Shown in pieces: positions 55,412-64,000 of a DNA stretch of 64,000 bases (positions are counted from its first letter, which is position 1; the number at the start of each line of letters is the position of its first letter). Where the stretch lies: assembly GCA_937899245.1 (NCBI GenBank), contig CALDKB010000051.1, positions 15,220 through 79,219 on the forward strand, read 5' to 3'. The stretch is from an uncultured Bacteroidales bacterium. GTDB lineage: Bacteria; Bacteroidota; Bacteroidia; Bacteroidales; ML635J-15. The notes beneath the pieces were generated by a model that saw only the letters and a program-made list of their open reading frames with translations, did no database searches and was not told the DNA's origin. The position numbers and the translations under genes were made by a program.

Positions 55412-57070
55412 TTACAAACCGAGAACATCTGCACCCTGATGATAAACGATATCCTTAGGAATGCCTGCATCCTTAATCTTGTCAAGGTCTTTCTGCAAAG
55501 CTGGAGAAACAATGCTCTTTTCCTTGATCCACTGGTCGATTTCTGCCTTGTTGCCATCACCCTGAAGTGTGATAACCTTAGCTACGAAAGACTTTACAGC
55601 TTCCTGCATCTTTTCAAGATTTACAGAATACTTAGCAGTTGCCTCATCGTATGTGAAACCGCCATTATCCTTGATGTATTCGAATTCCATCATATTTGCC
55701 TTACCGTGAGCTTCAGCAACGCCGAAACGTACAGAACGGAAAATACCAGCAAGGAAAGTAACATAATTGTCCATCAAGTCCTTATCCTTAAGTTCGCCCA
55801 TGTCGTAAAGCATAGTAACAAGATACAAGCCCAACATATCGGCCTTTGCCTCCTCGATTGTGCTGTACGAATCGCCCAAAGCATCGCGTACCGACTTTCC
55901 AGAACCATCAGCTAGGAACTTAACACCAAGGCCATGAGCTACTTCGTGGAACATTACATTCTGGAAGAAAGCATTGTCGAAGTCGATATTCTTCATCTGG
56001 TCTTCTGCAATCAATAACTCTGCGATAGGAACAAGAATCTTGTCAAATTTCAATTTCATAGCGTTCTTCAGCTGAAGTTTTCTTGAACCCTTTGCTGCGT
56101 GTACTCTTGGATCGTTTGGAAGGTTGATTGCGATATTCTTGCTGGCAGAGTTGCAGTCGCCTGCAGAATAAATAACATCGTAAACATTCATGTCGCCAGA
56201 GTTTGTTGCACTTTCAGCCTTGTACTTAGCGTCAACTGGCAAATTCGACTGCAAAGTCTGAAGTATAGCGTTGAAATGTTCAATCTGCTTTGACCATTCC
56301 ATATCCTTAACAAGGATTTGTCCCGAATGTGCAGCACGCGAACCGTTAAATTCGTCTTCGTAGCTTTCGATAGGGCCAACAACGAAATCGATAGTGTTGG
56401 TCTTCATGTCCATCCATGCAAGGTCGCTCTGCAAATAATCGTCTGTGCGGAAAGCCTCGGCACGCAATTTCAAGTAGTTCTTGAAACCTTCGTCTTCGGC
56501 AAGTTCAGCAGCTTCGTCGAGCAAGTCGGCAGCTTCGAGCAATTCCGGGTATTCTACATGATAAGGAACTTCCATATAAGATCCATCTTCGTTCTGGCGA
56601 ATAACAGAATACCAGTTGTTCTTTGTCTTTTCGCCCATTGCCTCGAGTTCCTCCATTGTCATCTTTTCCGGATAGTAGCAAGCACCTTTCGGCTTCTCAC
56701 CGTAACCCTCAACAAATGGTCTGTTGCCATCAAGACGGTCCCATGGTCCGTAGTTAATAGTTGCATAAGCTCTTGTTGCTTCATCTTCAATTGAAGCGAG
56801 GAAAGTTTCCTTTTCGCCGATAGCTTCTTTCCAGAAGACCTGTTCCATGATATCGGCAACCTGCATAAGCTTCTTTATCATTTCCTTCTGGTTTGCCGAC
56901 AAGTTGGCAACCAAATCTGAAGTCAGGTCAACTTCCGCATAATTGTTTACCAAAGCCTGCATTTCAGAAACTTCCTGAACTGGCTGCTGTTCGGCTTCCT
57001 TCTCCTTATTTCCGCATGCGCAAGCTAAAAATGCAGCAGAAACAATCAAAATACTAATTCTCTTTGTCAT
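55412..57070 (-). CDS. M49-like zinc metallopeptidase lipoprotein (DPP III-related)
   Basis: 552 residues, lipoprotein signal (Cys18 or Cys19 in LACACGN). Zinc site HEVAH (His375, Glu376, His379) and third-ligand region EEAKAD (Glu407). Classical DPP III has HExxGH with one more residue; this protein has a five-residue HExxH, as other Bacteroidota members that are called 'Zn-dependent hydrolase'. It would cut dipeptides from oligopeptides in the periplasm. Probably in one transcript with the zinc-ribbon gene 25 bases upstream. Confidence 0.82.
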   Translation of the reverse strand: MTKRISILIVSAAFLACACGNKEKEAEQQPVQEVSEMQALVNNYAEVDLTSDLVANLSANQKEMIKKLMQVADIMEQVFWKEAIGEKETFLASIEDEATRAYATINYGPWDRLDGNRPFVEGYGEKPKGACYYPEKMTMEELEAMGEKTKNNWYSVIRQNEDGSYMEVPYHVEYPELLEAADLLDEAAELAEDEGFKNYLKLRAEAFRTDDYLQSDLAWMDMKTNTIDFVVGPIESYEDEFNGSRAAHSGQILVKDMEWSKQIEHFNAILQTLQSNLPVDAKYKAESATNSGDMNVYDVIYSAGDCNSASKNIAINLPNDPRVHAAKGSRKLQLKNAMKLKFDKILVPIAELLIAEDQMKNIDFDNAFFQNVMFHEVAHGLGVKFLADGSGKSVRDALGDSYSTIEEAKADMLGLYLVTMLYDMGELKDKDLMDNYVTFLAGIFRSVRFGVAEAHGKANMMEFEYIKDNGGFTYDEATAKYSVNLEKMQEAVKSFVAKVITLQGDGNKAEIDQWIKEKSIVSPALQKDLDKIKDAGIPKDIVYHQGADVLGL

Positions 57071-57095
57071 GATTATATAATTTAAATAAAAGCGA

Positions 57096-58247
57096 TTAAT
57101 TCAAATACTGAATAAGGTAGTAGATACCGACGCATACTGCAATTGTGCCCAATATTGCGAGTAAAATCTTCCACCAGCACCACGGACGGTCGCCCTGAAC
57201 CTTGCCGCTGCGGCCATTTACCAAGAAACGGTAAACCTTGCCGTTGAAACGATATGCACTAATCCATATTGGCAACAATGTGTGCTTGAATGTCGTGTCG
57301 GAGAATACAATGCTCAAGCTAGTGATCTTCTGGTGGTCACCGCCAATATCCCTGCGGACTTCGGCTCTGACACCATTTTCCATAATGCCTTTTGCATCGT
57401 CGAAACCTTCCTTAAGCCCCACCTGATATGTCTCGGTTCTGAATCCGGAAAGGAATTTTTCCTCGTAAGGGATAAGGTTTTCCAAATCCCAAGGTTCCAG
57501 TCCGTCCATTTTTTTTCTTTCAAGGGTCTTAGATGCAGGAATCAGCACATCGTCGAAAAACAGACCTACATGACCAGACACCGGAGTCCAACGGGTCTTG
57601 ACGATAGTCTTAGTTTCGGTCTTTCCGTTTATCGTTACAGTTACGGTCTCGGTATAATCATCACCTCTCAAGCCCCTATAGTCGGATTCCGTCTGAGCGT
57701 CGTAAGTCCAGTAAGGCAAATACATACCGGCGATTTTTTCACATTGCTGGGCATATTTCTTCAATTTTGGAGGAGCAAACCACAGTCCCTTAATCCATTT
57801 GCGGAAAGCTTCAATAGCTTCCTTGGAGTTTACCTTGAATGGCAACACCGACTTCGGCTTAATCATCTTCTTGGAAGATTCGGAAGCCACAACCAACTTG
57901 GTGCCGCAAAACGGACATTCGCTTGAAACAACATTAGGATCGAGTGTTATTGTTGCACCACAGGAGCTACACGACACCGTAGAAACTTCTTCCAACTGGT
58001 TGCCATCGGCAGTTTCGCCTCCCGACTCCAATTTCGACAGGTATTCGTCAAGGTCAAGTTCCTCTATTTTCTCGTCACTAATTTCTATTTCATTTTCTGC
58101 ACCACAATAAGGGCATTTCATTGATGTCGTTCCCGGCTCAAAAACCAGCGATGCGCCACAATTCTTGCATTTGAATTCCTTTTTTTCCGACAGTTCCGGC
58201 TCGTTGTATTCCTCAAAACCATCTTGCTTTATATTTTCGTCTGCCAT
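57096..58247 (-). CDS. Double zinc-ribbon membrane protein
   Basis: 383 residues. Two zinc ribbons, CKNC...CPYC (Cys27, 30, 45, 48) and CSSC...CPFC (Cys93, 96, 111, 114), a soluble beta domain about 130-345, and one C-terminal membrane helix (LLAILGTIAVCVGIYYLI). This topology matches bacterial zinc-ribbon proteins often found with the TFIIB-type zinc-ribbon/primase families, function unknown. -7 TAGATTTG at 58269-58276. Confidence 0.82.
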   Translation of the reverse strand: MADENIKQDGFEEYNEPELSEKKEFKCKNCGASLVFEPGTTSMKCPYCGAENEIEISDEKIEELDLDEYLSKLESGGETADGNQLEEVSTVSCSSCGATITLDPNVVSSECPFCGTKLVVASESSKKMIKPKSVLPFKVNSKEAIEAFRKWIKGLWFAPPKLKKYAQQCEKIAGMYLPYWTYDAQTESDYRGLRGDDYTETVTVTINGKTETKTIVKTRWTPVSGHVGLFFDDVLIPASKTLERKKMDGLEPWDLENLIPYEEKFLSGFRTETYQVGLKEGFDDAKGIMENGVRAEVRRDIGGDHQKITSLSIVFSDTTFKHTLLPIWISAYRFNGKVYRFLVNGRSGKVQGDRPWCWWKILLAILGTIAVCVGIYYLIQYLN

Positions 58248-58299
58248 AATTTATTTAATTTTCATACGCAAATCTAACATTTTTTTCTTTATCAAAATA

Positions 58300-59511
58300 C
58301 TACTTTGACAACCAATTTGAAGGATTCAAAGTTACACTACCCTTCCATATTTCAAAATGAAGCAAGGTCTTGTTTTCGGTCTCGTCGGTATGTATTTTTC
58401 CAATTGCCTGCCTGGCAACGACCTTGTCGCCAGCCGAAACATAAACCTTGGACAAATGAGTATAAACGCTCAGATATTCGCCATGCCTAATGATTACGGC
58501 ATTCTGTGTGCCAGGAATAGAAAATACCTTACGAACTTCGCCATCGAAGACAGCCCGAGCATCAGAACCTGTCGTTGTTGAAATATCCACGCCCTTGTTG
58601 TCGATTTCGACGCCGGAAATTACCGGATGCGGCTGCTTTCCGAACTTGGACACAATCACGCCACGTTGAACCGGCCATGGCAGTTTTCCAGAATTATTAC
58701 CGAAATTATCGCTAACGATTTTTTCTTCAGGCGTAAGTTCATACTTTCCAGTGTTAGCTTTGCCCTTTGTCGAAGACGACTTTTTCACCTCGTCGGCGAT
58801 CAACTTTTCGATTGCGGCCTGCAGCTGCTGCTTTTGCTTGTTCTTTTCGGCCAACTGCTTACGCAAATCGTTTTCCTTGCCTTTCAGCTTCGACAGTTCC
58901 GACTCCTGCTGACGCTTCGCCTTTTCCAGATTTTCCGTTTCGCTCTGCTCCTCGTCCAGCAAGCGCTGATGTTCCTGCTTCTGGCGGTTCAATTTTTCAA
59001 TCTGCTTTTCCAATATTGCCTTAATGGAATTTATTGCCCGAAGCTGACGCTTCCTATAGTCGGCCATTTGCTGCATATACTTCAGGCGCACATACGACTG
59101 GTTGAAGTCATCGGACGACAGCAAAAACATAATCTCGTTATTCTTGTTCCTGTTTTTCCATGCAATCTGCAGCATCCGCGAATACGACGCCTTCAAGTCG
59201 TTCAAATCGTCGGACATCATCTTTATGATAGATTCAGTTTCTGAAATTCGTTGCGACACGTACTCGATCTCCATGTTGATGCTTAAAATCAATTCCTGAC
59301 GGGAATTTATCTGGTTTCCAAGCAGCATAAGATTATTTTCCGACTCCTTCTGACTCTTTCGTGTCTCAGCGAGCAACTTGTTGGTATAATTTATTTCATT
59401 GATGGTCTTCTTCTTTTTCTTTTCAAGGTCGGCCTTTGTCTGCGCAAAAACTACACCTGCAGAAAGCAGAAGGAAGATCAGCGACAGTAATATTCTACTA
59501 ATTCTATTCAT
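58300..59511 (-). CDS. EnvC/NlpD-like murein hydrolase activator (degenerate LytM)
   Basis: 403 residues from the ATG at 59511. Signal 1-22 (VVFAQ), a long coiled coil about 25-260 (KKKKKTINEINYTNKLL and KQQLQAAIEK), C-terminal M23/LytM domain about 290-403. Key zinc ligands are changed: the first His is Asn (NKGVDIS) and HLH is LLH in KTLLHFEIW. Thus it is probably not a hydrolase but, like E. coli EnvC, an amidase activator in cell division. An ATG at 59577 lacks support. It overlaps the DUF4292 stop by 8 bases. Confidence 0.88.
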   Translation of the reverse strand: MNRISRILLSLIFLLLSAGVVFAQTKADLEKKKKKTINEINYTNKLLAETRKSQKESENNLMLLGNQINSRQELILSINMEIEYVSQRISETESIIKMMSDDLNDLKASYSRMLQIAWKNRNKNNEIMFLLSSDDFNQSYVRLKYMQQMADYRKRQLRAINSIKAILEKQIEKLNRQKQEHQRLLDEEQSETENLEKAKRQQESELSKLKGKENDLRKQLAEKNKQKQQLQAAIEKLIADEVKKSSSTKGKANTGKYELTPEEKIVSDNFGNNSGKLPWPVQRGVIVSKFGKQPHPVISGVEIDNKGVDISTTTGSDARAVFDGEVRKVFSIPGTQNAVIIRHGEYLSVYTHLSKVYVSAGDKVVARQAIGKIHTDETENKTLLHFEIWKGSVTLNPSNWLSK

Positions 59512-60367
59512 TAAGGTTAACTTTAGTATATTTTGCAGGAATCTTGAACGGGAACGACAAGTCTTCCGACACTTCAAAATCTGTTATATTGAATTTCATA
59601 GTTCCGACAAAACCATTGGCTTCAACCTCCAGACGCAAAGTCTGCGGGAAAAGCAAATTTCCACATTTCACAAAGTTGTCGTATTCGACGTATGCATTAC
59701 GAGCAGTCTCTATGTCCTCGAGATACATGTTCTTAATTTTCAGCGAGCCTGGAATTATCCTTACAGTCTGCACGCTTGTGCCATTTCGCATTGAATAGTT
59801 CGGACGGTCCATCTTGTCGGCGCTTCGCTCTATCTTTTTCTGGGAAACCGACGATATGCAATAATATGTAGTATCCACGCACGACTTATAATTATATGCC
59901 GCACGGGTTGTATCCTCCGGCATCGGATAGTAGAAGAACTCGTTGAGCAATATTGCCTGAAGCTCACGATAAGTGAGGTCAACACGGATAAGATGCTCCA
60001 AAGCCGACACGCCCTCGATGTAGTATTGGTTCTGTATTCTGTTCATTACCTTTACCGAATCGGGAGAAATCAGCAGGCGGAAGCCCTCAATATTGAACGA
60101 ACGCAAGCTTATCCATATCAAGCTGTCGCGGCTAACCCTCAGGATTCCGCTGAAATTGTCGGGCGTTCCGCCATTCATGGCATATTCTGCCGAAAACTTG
60201 TACGACGCCATCCGGTAGTCGGGAGTTTCCGACATCACCGTCTCCACCAACTTCGACGGACGTATCAGATCCTTCTTTTCATAATCGCCAACCTGCACTG
60301 TCCTGCATGCAGTAAGGCAAACCAGAACAGAAAGCACGACAACTAATATTACCACTATACGCTTCAA
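59504..60367 (-). CDS. DUF4292 lipoprotein
   Basis: 287 residues, lipobox CLTAC (Cys21). A LolA-like beta fold is expected for DUF4292: SYKFSAEYAMNGGTPDNFSG, IWISLRSFNIEGFRLLISPD. It conserves its Bacteroidota position between the TPR and EnvC-like genes. Its role is probably outer-membrane lipoprotein or envelope assembly, by inference. Confidence 0.85.
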   Translation of the reverse strand: MKRIVVILVVVLSVLVCLTACRTVQVGDYEKKDLIRPSKLVETVMSETPDYRMASYKFSAEYAMNGGTPDNFSGILRVSRDSLIWISLRSFNIEGFRLLISPDSVKVMNRIQNQYYIEGVSALEHLIRVDLTYRELQAILLNEFFYYPMPEDTTRAAYNYKSCVDTTYYCISSVSQKKIERSADKMDRPNYSMRNGTSVQTVRIIPGSLKIKNMYLEDIETARNAYVEYDNFVKCGNLLFPQTLRLEVEANGFVGTMKFNITDFEVSEDLSFPFKIPAKYTKVNLNE

Positions 60368-60368
60368 C

Positions 60369-62108
60369 CTACTCCGTCAATGATTTCCTTAATACTTTTG
60401 TCTGCAACTCCGAATTGTCCGGATTTAACTCGAGCGACTTGGCCCAGCTCCCCATAGCGGCATCAATGCTACCGATTTTGAACTGAATGTCGCCCATATG
60501 CTCGTAATATACAGCATTGGAAGCGTCAATACCTATCGCACGTTCGATATATTCAAGCGCTTCCTGCAATTTGCCGTTCCTGTAAAGGACCCAGGCATGC
60601 GTATCTATATATGTAGGATTTTCGGGCGACAACTCGAGCAGATGCGTGCTTAGTTCCAGCGCACGGTCAAGCTTTTCGCCACGGACAGCAAGACTATAGC
60701 TGTAGTTGTTTATTACCGACTCATAGTCGGCATCCTTGAACAATATATATTCGTACACAGAATCGGCCTCGTGATATTTCTTCAAGGCGGCATAGGCATC
60801 TCCCTGCATGCTCAGCATATCGACCATCACTTCCTGATTATCAATCGACAGCATGGACGCATAATCAACAATTTCGACCACATCCTCAAACTTTTGCTTC
60901 AGATAAGCCGCCACAACATAATACTGATAGGCTGAAAGTAGATTTGGGAAAAGCTCGGAGGCCTCCTTGCTGTGAAGATACAGATTGTCGAAATCCTTAA
61001 GATGATAGTCGAGCGACATCAGATTGTCCCAGATCTCGTATGTTGACTTGTCGGTAACAATGATGTCCATCAAATTCTTCTGAACCTCAGCATAGTCGTT
61101 ATTCATCATTGCAATATCGGCCTTAAGTGCGCTCAAGGCGACATCGCCAGGAGTCTGCTTCTCAACAATCGCCACCAGACGCTTGAGCTGAACCTTTACA
61201 AAATCATCGGCCTTTGCCGCCGGAAGCAACTGGTTCAGCATCTGCAACTTCAGTTCGAAGGTCAAACTCTCGTCGTCACACAAGAAGGCCTTCTCCAACA
61301 AGGCAAAGAACTTGTAATACTGCGCATCTTCCGCCCTATGGTATTCGGCAAGCGACAAATTTATCAGTCCCTCGGTGATATTCAACTTTTCGAGCTCCTC
61401 GAATTCCACCACGGCCAAATCGTGCTTGCCATTCTGATAATACGCCTCGGCAAGCATTGCCTTATAGCGCAGATTCTGAGGATATGCATCGCGCAAACGC
61501 CTCATTTCCTCAAACGACTTTTCCATATTGCCAAGCCGCTCGTAGGCAAGTTCCTTCTGTATGCTGATGGCATCAACAATTCCAAATTGCTTTTCCGCCT
61601 GATTGTACACCTTGATGGCTTCCTTGTCCTTCTTCAACTTCTGGTACAATTGAGCCAGAGCAAAATAATTTTCGATTTTATTTGGGCTTTGTGAAATCAG
61701 CTGCCGATACAATGGCAATGCCTTTTCGGGAGTACCGCTATATTCGTAGGCGAAAATCAGCAGGTCGACATAAGCCACGTTGCTGGTCTTGTCGTATTGC
61801 ACTGCTTTTTCAGCATACGAAACAGCACCAGCAAAATCTCCAGTTGCAAACAGGATTGACGCGAGTTCATAATATGCTGCAGGCTGCGTATTGTCAACCG
61901 CCAAGGCGCGGGTATAATACTTTATTGCCGACTCGTAGTCGCCAAGGTTCTTGCTTTTATTTCCCTCGAGAAAATAGAAGCTGAAATTATAATCGAAACC
62001 AGTTTTTGCGGCTTCGGCTTCCTTCTTCGAAGGCTTCTTCTGTGCAAAGCACGCCGACACCGACAAGGCCACCAGAAGAAGAAGAAATATTTTCCGGAAC
62101 AAATTCAT
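60369..62108 (-). CDS. Tetratricopeptide-repeat exported protein
   Basis: 579 residues from the ATG at 62108; signal peptide or lipoprotein signal (SVSAC). At least eight TPR units span about 45-580: GDYESAIKYYTRALAVDNTQ, GDFAGAVSYAEKAV, and GKLQEALEYIERAIGIDASN. Mediates protein contacts in the periplasm. The start overlaps the nucleotidyltransferase stop (TAGCATG) within 5 bases and the next gene follows after one base, so the operon is very compact. Confidence 0.88.
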   Translation of the reverse strand: MNLFRKIFLLLLVALSVSACFAQKKPSKKEAEAAKTGFDYNFSFYFLEGNKSKNLGDYESAIKYYTRALAVDNTQPAAYYELASILFATGDFAGAVSYAEKAVQYDKTSNVAYVDLLIFAYEYSGTPEKALPLYRQLISQSPNKIENYFALAQLYQKLKKDKEAIKVYNQAEKQFGIVDAISIQKELAYERLGNMEKSFEEMRRLRDAYPQNLRYKAMLAEAYYQNGKHDLAVVEFEELEKLNITEGLINLSLAEYHRAEDAQYYKFFALLEKAFLCDDESLTFELKLQMLNQLLPAAKADDFVKVQLKRLVAIVEKQTPGDVALSALKADIAMMNNDYAEVQKNLMDIIVTDKSTYEIWDNLMSLDYHLKDFDNLYLHSKEASELFPNLLSAYQYYVVAAYLKQKFEDVVEIVDYASMLSIDNQEVMVDMLSMQGDAYAALKKYHEADSVYEYILFKDADYESVINNYSYSLAVRGEKLDRALELSTHLLELSPENPTYIDTHAWVLYRNGKLQEALEYIERAIGIDASNAVYYEHMGDIQFKIGSIDAAMGSWAKSLELNPDNSELQTKVLRKSLTE

Positions 62109-62109
62109 G

Positions 62110-63117
62110 CTACTTGACCTCAAGCGTATTGTAATCTCCAATGCTCAAATCGTACGACTGTCCCGACAATTTTGTGTGACTGCCAATCATAGAATCGTGG
62201 ATATTCATGTTTAACAATTCTGAATCGCACTGAACGACAGAATTATTTACAACACAGCCAACAACTTTAGTTCCTCTGCCAATCGACACGTATGGGCCGA
62301 CAACCGAATTTCTAATTATCACATTGTCCTCGATGTGGCATGGCTGGATAATGGTGGAGTTTTCAACCACGGCCGAGGCGGCAAGAAGTTCGGACTTAGT
62401 ATCCCTTGCCAAAACACGCTGATGAGTCGACACCGTAATATTCTTGTTGCCACAGTCGAGCCATTCGTCAACCTGCTTTGGGACAAACCTAAGGCCTTTT
62501 GCGCGCATATTTTCCAGAGCCGTTGTAAGCTGGAATTCGCCGCTCTTGCGAATGTCGTTGTCGATAAGATACTGCAGTTCGCGTCTCAAAGTTTCCCCCG
62601 ACTTGAAATAATAGATTCCAATAATTGCGAGGTCGGAAACAAAGACCTTTGGCTTCTCCTCGAAGCCGGAGATTATACCGTCGGCATTAGTTGTAACCAC
62701 GCCGTAAGCTTCGGGGTGTTCAACCTTCTGCACCCAGATAATGCTGTCGGCATCGGCCGAAATCTTGAAGTCGGCAAAGAACAAAGTGTCGGCGAAAGCA
62801 ACAACCACCTTGTCGTCGAGCGACGGAGCCGCACACCAAATTGCATGAGCCGTACCAAGAGCTTCCTTCTGATAATATATCTTCGGTTCGGCGCCGACAC
62901 CGCGTGCAATACTGCAAAGTTCGCTCTCCACCTTCTCGCCGAAGTTGCCTATCACGAAAGCTATTTCGTCAATGGGTTCCTCGCAAATCTGTGCTATTCC
63001 TTCGACCAGACGCTGTACTATAGTCTTGCCTGCCAACACGATAAGCGGTTTTGGAACAGTAAGTGTATGGGGGCGCATTCTTGTGCCCATTCCTGCCATT
63101 GGAATAATTATCTTCAT
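62110..63117 (-). CDS. Sugar-phosphate nucleotidyltransferase with left-handed helix
   Basis: Transfers a nucleotidyl group to a sugar 1-phosphate; the N-terminal domain begins IIPMAGMGTRMRPHTLTVPK, the classic signature. DTLFFADF is the metal site. A left-handed beta-helix occupies the last ~90 residues (ENSTIIQPCHIEDNVIIRN). 335 residues. Closest to GlmU/RfbA/mannose-1-P guanylyltransferase types, the sugar is undetermined. -7 TACCTTTG (63144-63151 on minus strand) drives the operon. Confidence 0.88.
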   Translation of the reverse strand: MKIIIPMAGMGTRMRPHTLTVPKPLIVLAGKTIVQRLVEGIAQICEEPIDEIAFVIGNFGEKVESELCSIARGVGAEPKIYYQKEALGTAHAIWCAAPSLDDKVVVAFADTLFFADFKISADADSIIWVQKVEHPEAYGVVTTNADGIISGFEEKPKVFVSDLAIIGIYYFKSGETLRRELQYLIDNDIRKSGEFQLTTALENMRAKGLRFVPKQVDEWLDCGNKNITVSTHQRVLARDTKSELLAASAVVENSTIIQPCHIEDNVIIRNSVVGPYVSIGRGTKVVGCVVNNSVVQCDSELLNMNIHDSMIGSHTKLSGQSYDLSIGDYNTLEVK

Positions 63118-63151
63118 AGCATACCTAATTTACAAATAAAAGGCAAAGGTA

Positions 63152-63406
63152 ATTCTTTTATTTATATGTATGACGGAGGATATCATTTAATTGTCAACAA
63201 CACGATGTTGCAAAAGTCCGACCGAGCAGAGGACTCTCGCAGCACTCCTAAAAAAAACTTTGCCCCTCCATCTCTAACGAGCGCAAAAAGCCACAACAAG
63301 CAAAGGTCGCCACAGACTGCAGAAAGCACAAAAAAGCACAAAAGACATACGGACACTATGTTTATGTTTGCAAAAGTTAATCTTTTTTTTCTTTTGCAAA
63401 AAGTAA
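63152..63406. other. Intergenic stretch without a recognised gene
   Basis: AT-rich ends around a GC-richer middle (63220-63340). A minus-strand open frame (63183-63452) is long but low in hydrophobic structure and has no relative. Two near-direct repeats of TTTGCAAAA occur at 63367 and 63394. No promoter or RNA gene recognised. Confidence 0.4.
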
Positions 63407-63940
63407 AATATAAATAATACGTATATATCAGTAAAAGATACTTCACTGACAAAGAATATGCTAAAACAGAGACGCAACCAGGTAGAAAATTTTATTGCTG
63501 ACAACAACTACTTATAATCAGGTCTCGCCAAAACGTTATACGAATACGCTTTTGACACCATACTGCCCAAATATACACCTCTTTTCGAAGAAGAATTGCC
63601 ATCTAAAACAACAATGGATGAAACTATATCTGAATTTTCCCCGTATACAATATATCCAAATCCTACCAGCAATTTTATAAACATAGAACTTGACAGTAAT
63701 GAGCTAAATGATGGTATAATAGATTTCCTAGAGCGGTACGGAGTTGAAAGCATAAAGGATTGCGAAGCAATACAAATAAATATTTACGACATTAATTCTC
63801 GACTTTTAAGTACTGGCAAATACAAATATGACCAACCTATAAATATTAATGTTAGTGAATATCCATCAGGAACATATATGGTAGAGATAAGGAGTTGCTA
63901 TAATAAAATAATACAAACTAAAACCTGTTGGTTGAATTAA
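63407..63940 (+). pseudogene. Decayed T9SS cargo C-terminus
   Basis: A continuous protein-like frame interrupted by one TAA at 63515-63517. Before it: NMLKQRRNQVENFIADNNYL; after it: GLAKTLYEYAFDTILPKY, then a T9SS sorting domain (IYPNPTSNFINIEL, ending KTCWLN). The upstream body of the cargo protein is missing; a TAA at 63404 closes the frame. A separate functional gene from an ATG at 63614 would encode a sorting domain without cargo or signal peptide. More likely a remnant of deletion. Confidence 0.65.
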
Positions 63941-64000
63941 TTTTTAAAAAAAATATACATAAAAGTTGTACATATCGCTGATTTTTAGTAATTTAATGGT

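Noticed and set aside
62335..63417. A 360-residue plus-strand frame opposite the nucleotidyltransferase
   Set aside because: The minus-strand gene has the classic nucleotidyltransferase signature and a promoter; the opposite frame has neither.

Overview
The window is a chromosomal segment of a Bacteroidota member, most probably order Bacteroidales and probably uncultured or poorly characterised. The evidence is a PorP/SprF-type type IX secretion (T9SS) protein, several large secreted proteins ending in T9SS sorting domains (YPNP...G motif near the C-terminus), Bacteroidota-restricted families (DUF4290, DUF4292, DUF4294, DUF4369, DUF4924), and promoters of the Bacteroidota type (TTTG, about 19 bases, then TAnnTTTG). 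MurA carries the Asp variant at the usual catalytic Cys, and pyruvate:ferredoxin oxidoreductase points to anaerobic metabolism. Base composition is AT-rich throughout (estimated by eye). Nothing indicates a plasmid, phage or integrative element; this is mainly a housekeeping segment with a few accessory islands.

Layout. 1-3140: FecCD-type ABC importer (binding lipoprotein, permease, ATPase). 3195-6797: secreted lysyl-endopeptidase-like protease with five PKD domains and a T9SS tail. 7042-7114: tRNA-Lys(UUU) with promoter and terminator. 7210-13279 (minus): TlpA-like protein, MurA, DUF4290, UvrD/PcrA helicase, a barrel-like protein and a 44-residue lipoprotein. 13423-15834: T9SS cargo with InlB/Flg_new_2-type repeats. 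16166-19156: divergent DPP-IV and VanX-like dipeptidase, then an isolated RCK_C remnant of a K+/H+ antiporter. 19539-21106: small secreted protein and PorP/SprF. 21198-25603 (minus): EngB, DUF4369/TlpA protein, OmpA/CAP-like protein. 25705-27110: S4/Hsp15, DUF4924, mini-HExxH protein. 27112-29235 (minus): RlmD and a Crp/Fnr regulator with an FNR-like dyad at its promoter. 29434-33606: tandem pair of T9SS cargo paralogues. 33704-36825 (minus): DUF58, DUF4294, MATE. 36896-41555: C1 peptidase, AT-rich lipoprotein, small barrel, QueE, HD protein. 41782-45324: NifJ. 45502-47840: YhcH, then an operator-like repeat array driving an AAA ATPase and a CAT-like acyltransferase. 47843-52231: AraC regulator divergent from an MMPL/RND exporter. 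52242-58247 (minus): S41 peptidase, MnmE, M49-like lipoprotein, zinc-ribbon membrane protein. 58300-63117 (minus): EnvC-like, DUF4292, TPR, sugar nucleotidyltransferase, a compact envelope operon. 63407-63940: decayed T9SS cargo end.

How the parts fit together. The secreted peptidases (PKD serine protease, DPP-IV, C1, M49, S41) plus T9SS cargo suggest a peptide-fermenting lifestyle in which NifJ oxidises pyruvate. Cell-wall functions recur (MurA, VanX-like, EnvC-like, nucleotidyltransferase). Regulatory DNA is tightly packed: in three places (near 3140, 23150 and 55357) a terminator hairpin of one gene overlaps or abuts the promoter or start of the next. The most unusual regulatory feature is the triple 14-bp repeat plus palindrome at 45978-46032 on the -33 box of the ATPase gene. 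I found no CRISPR array, rRNA, insertion sequence or riboswitch.
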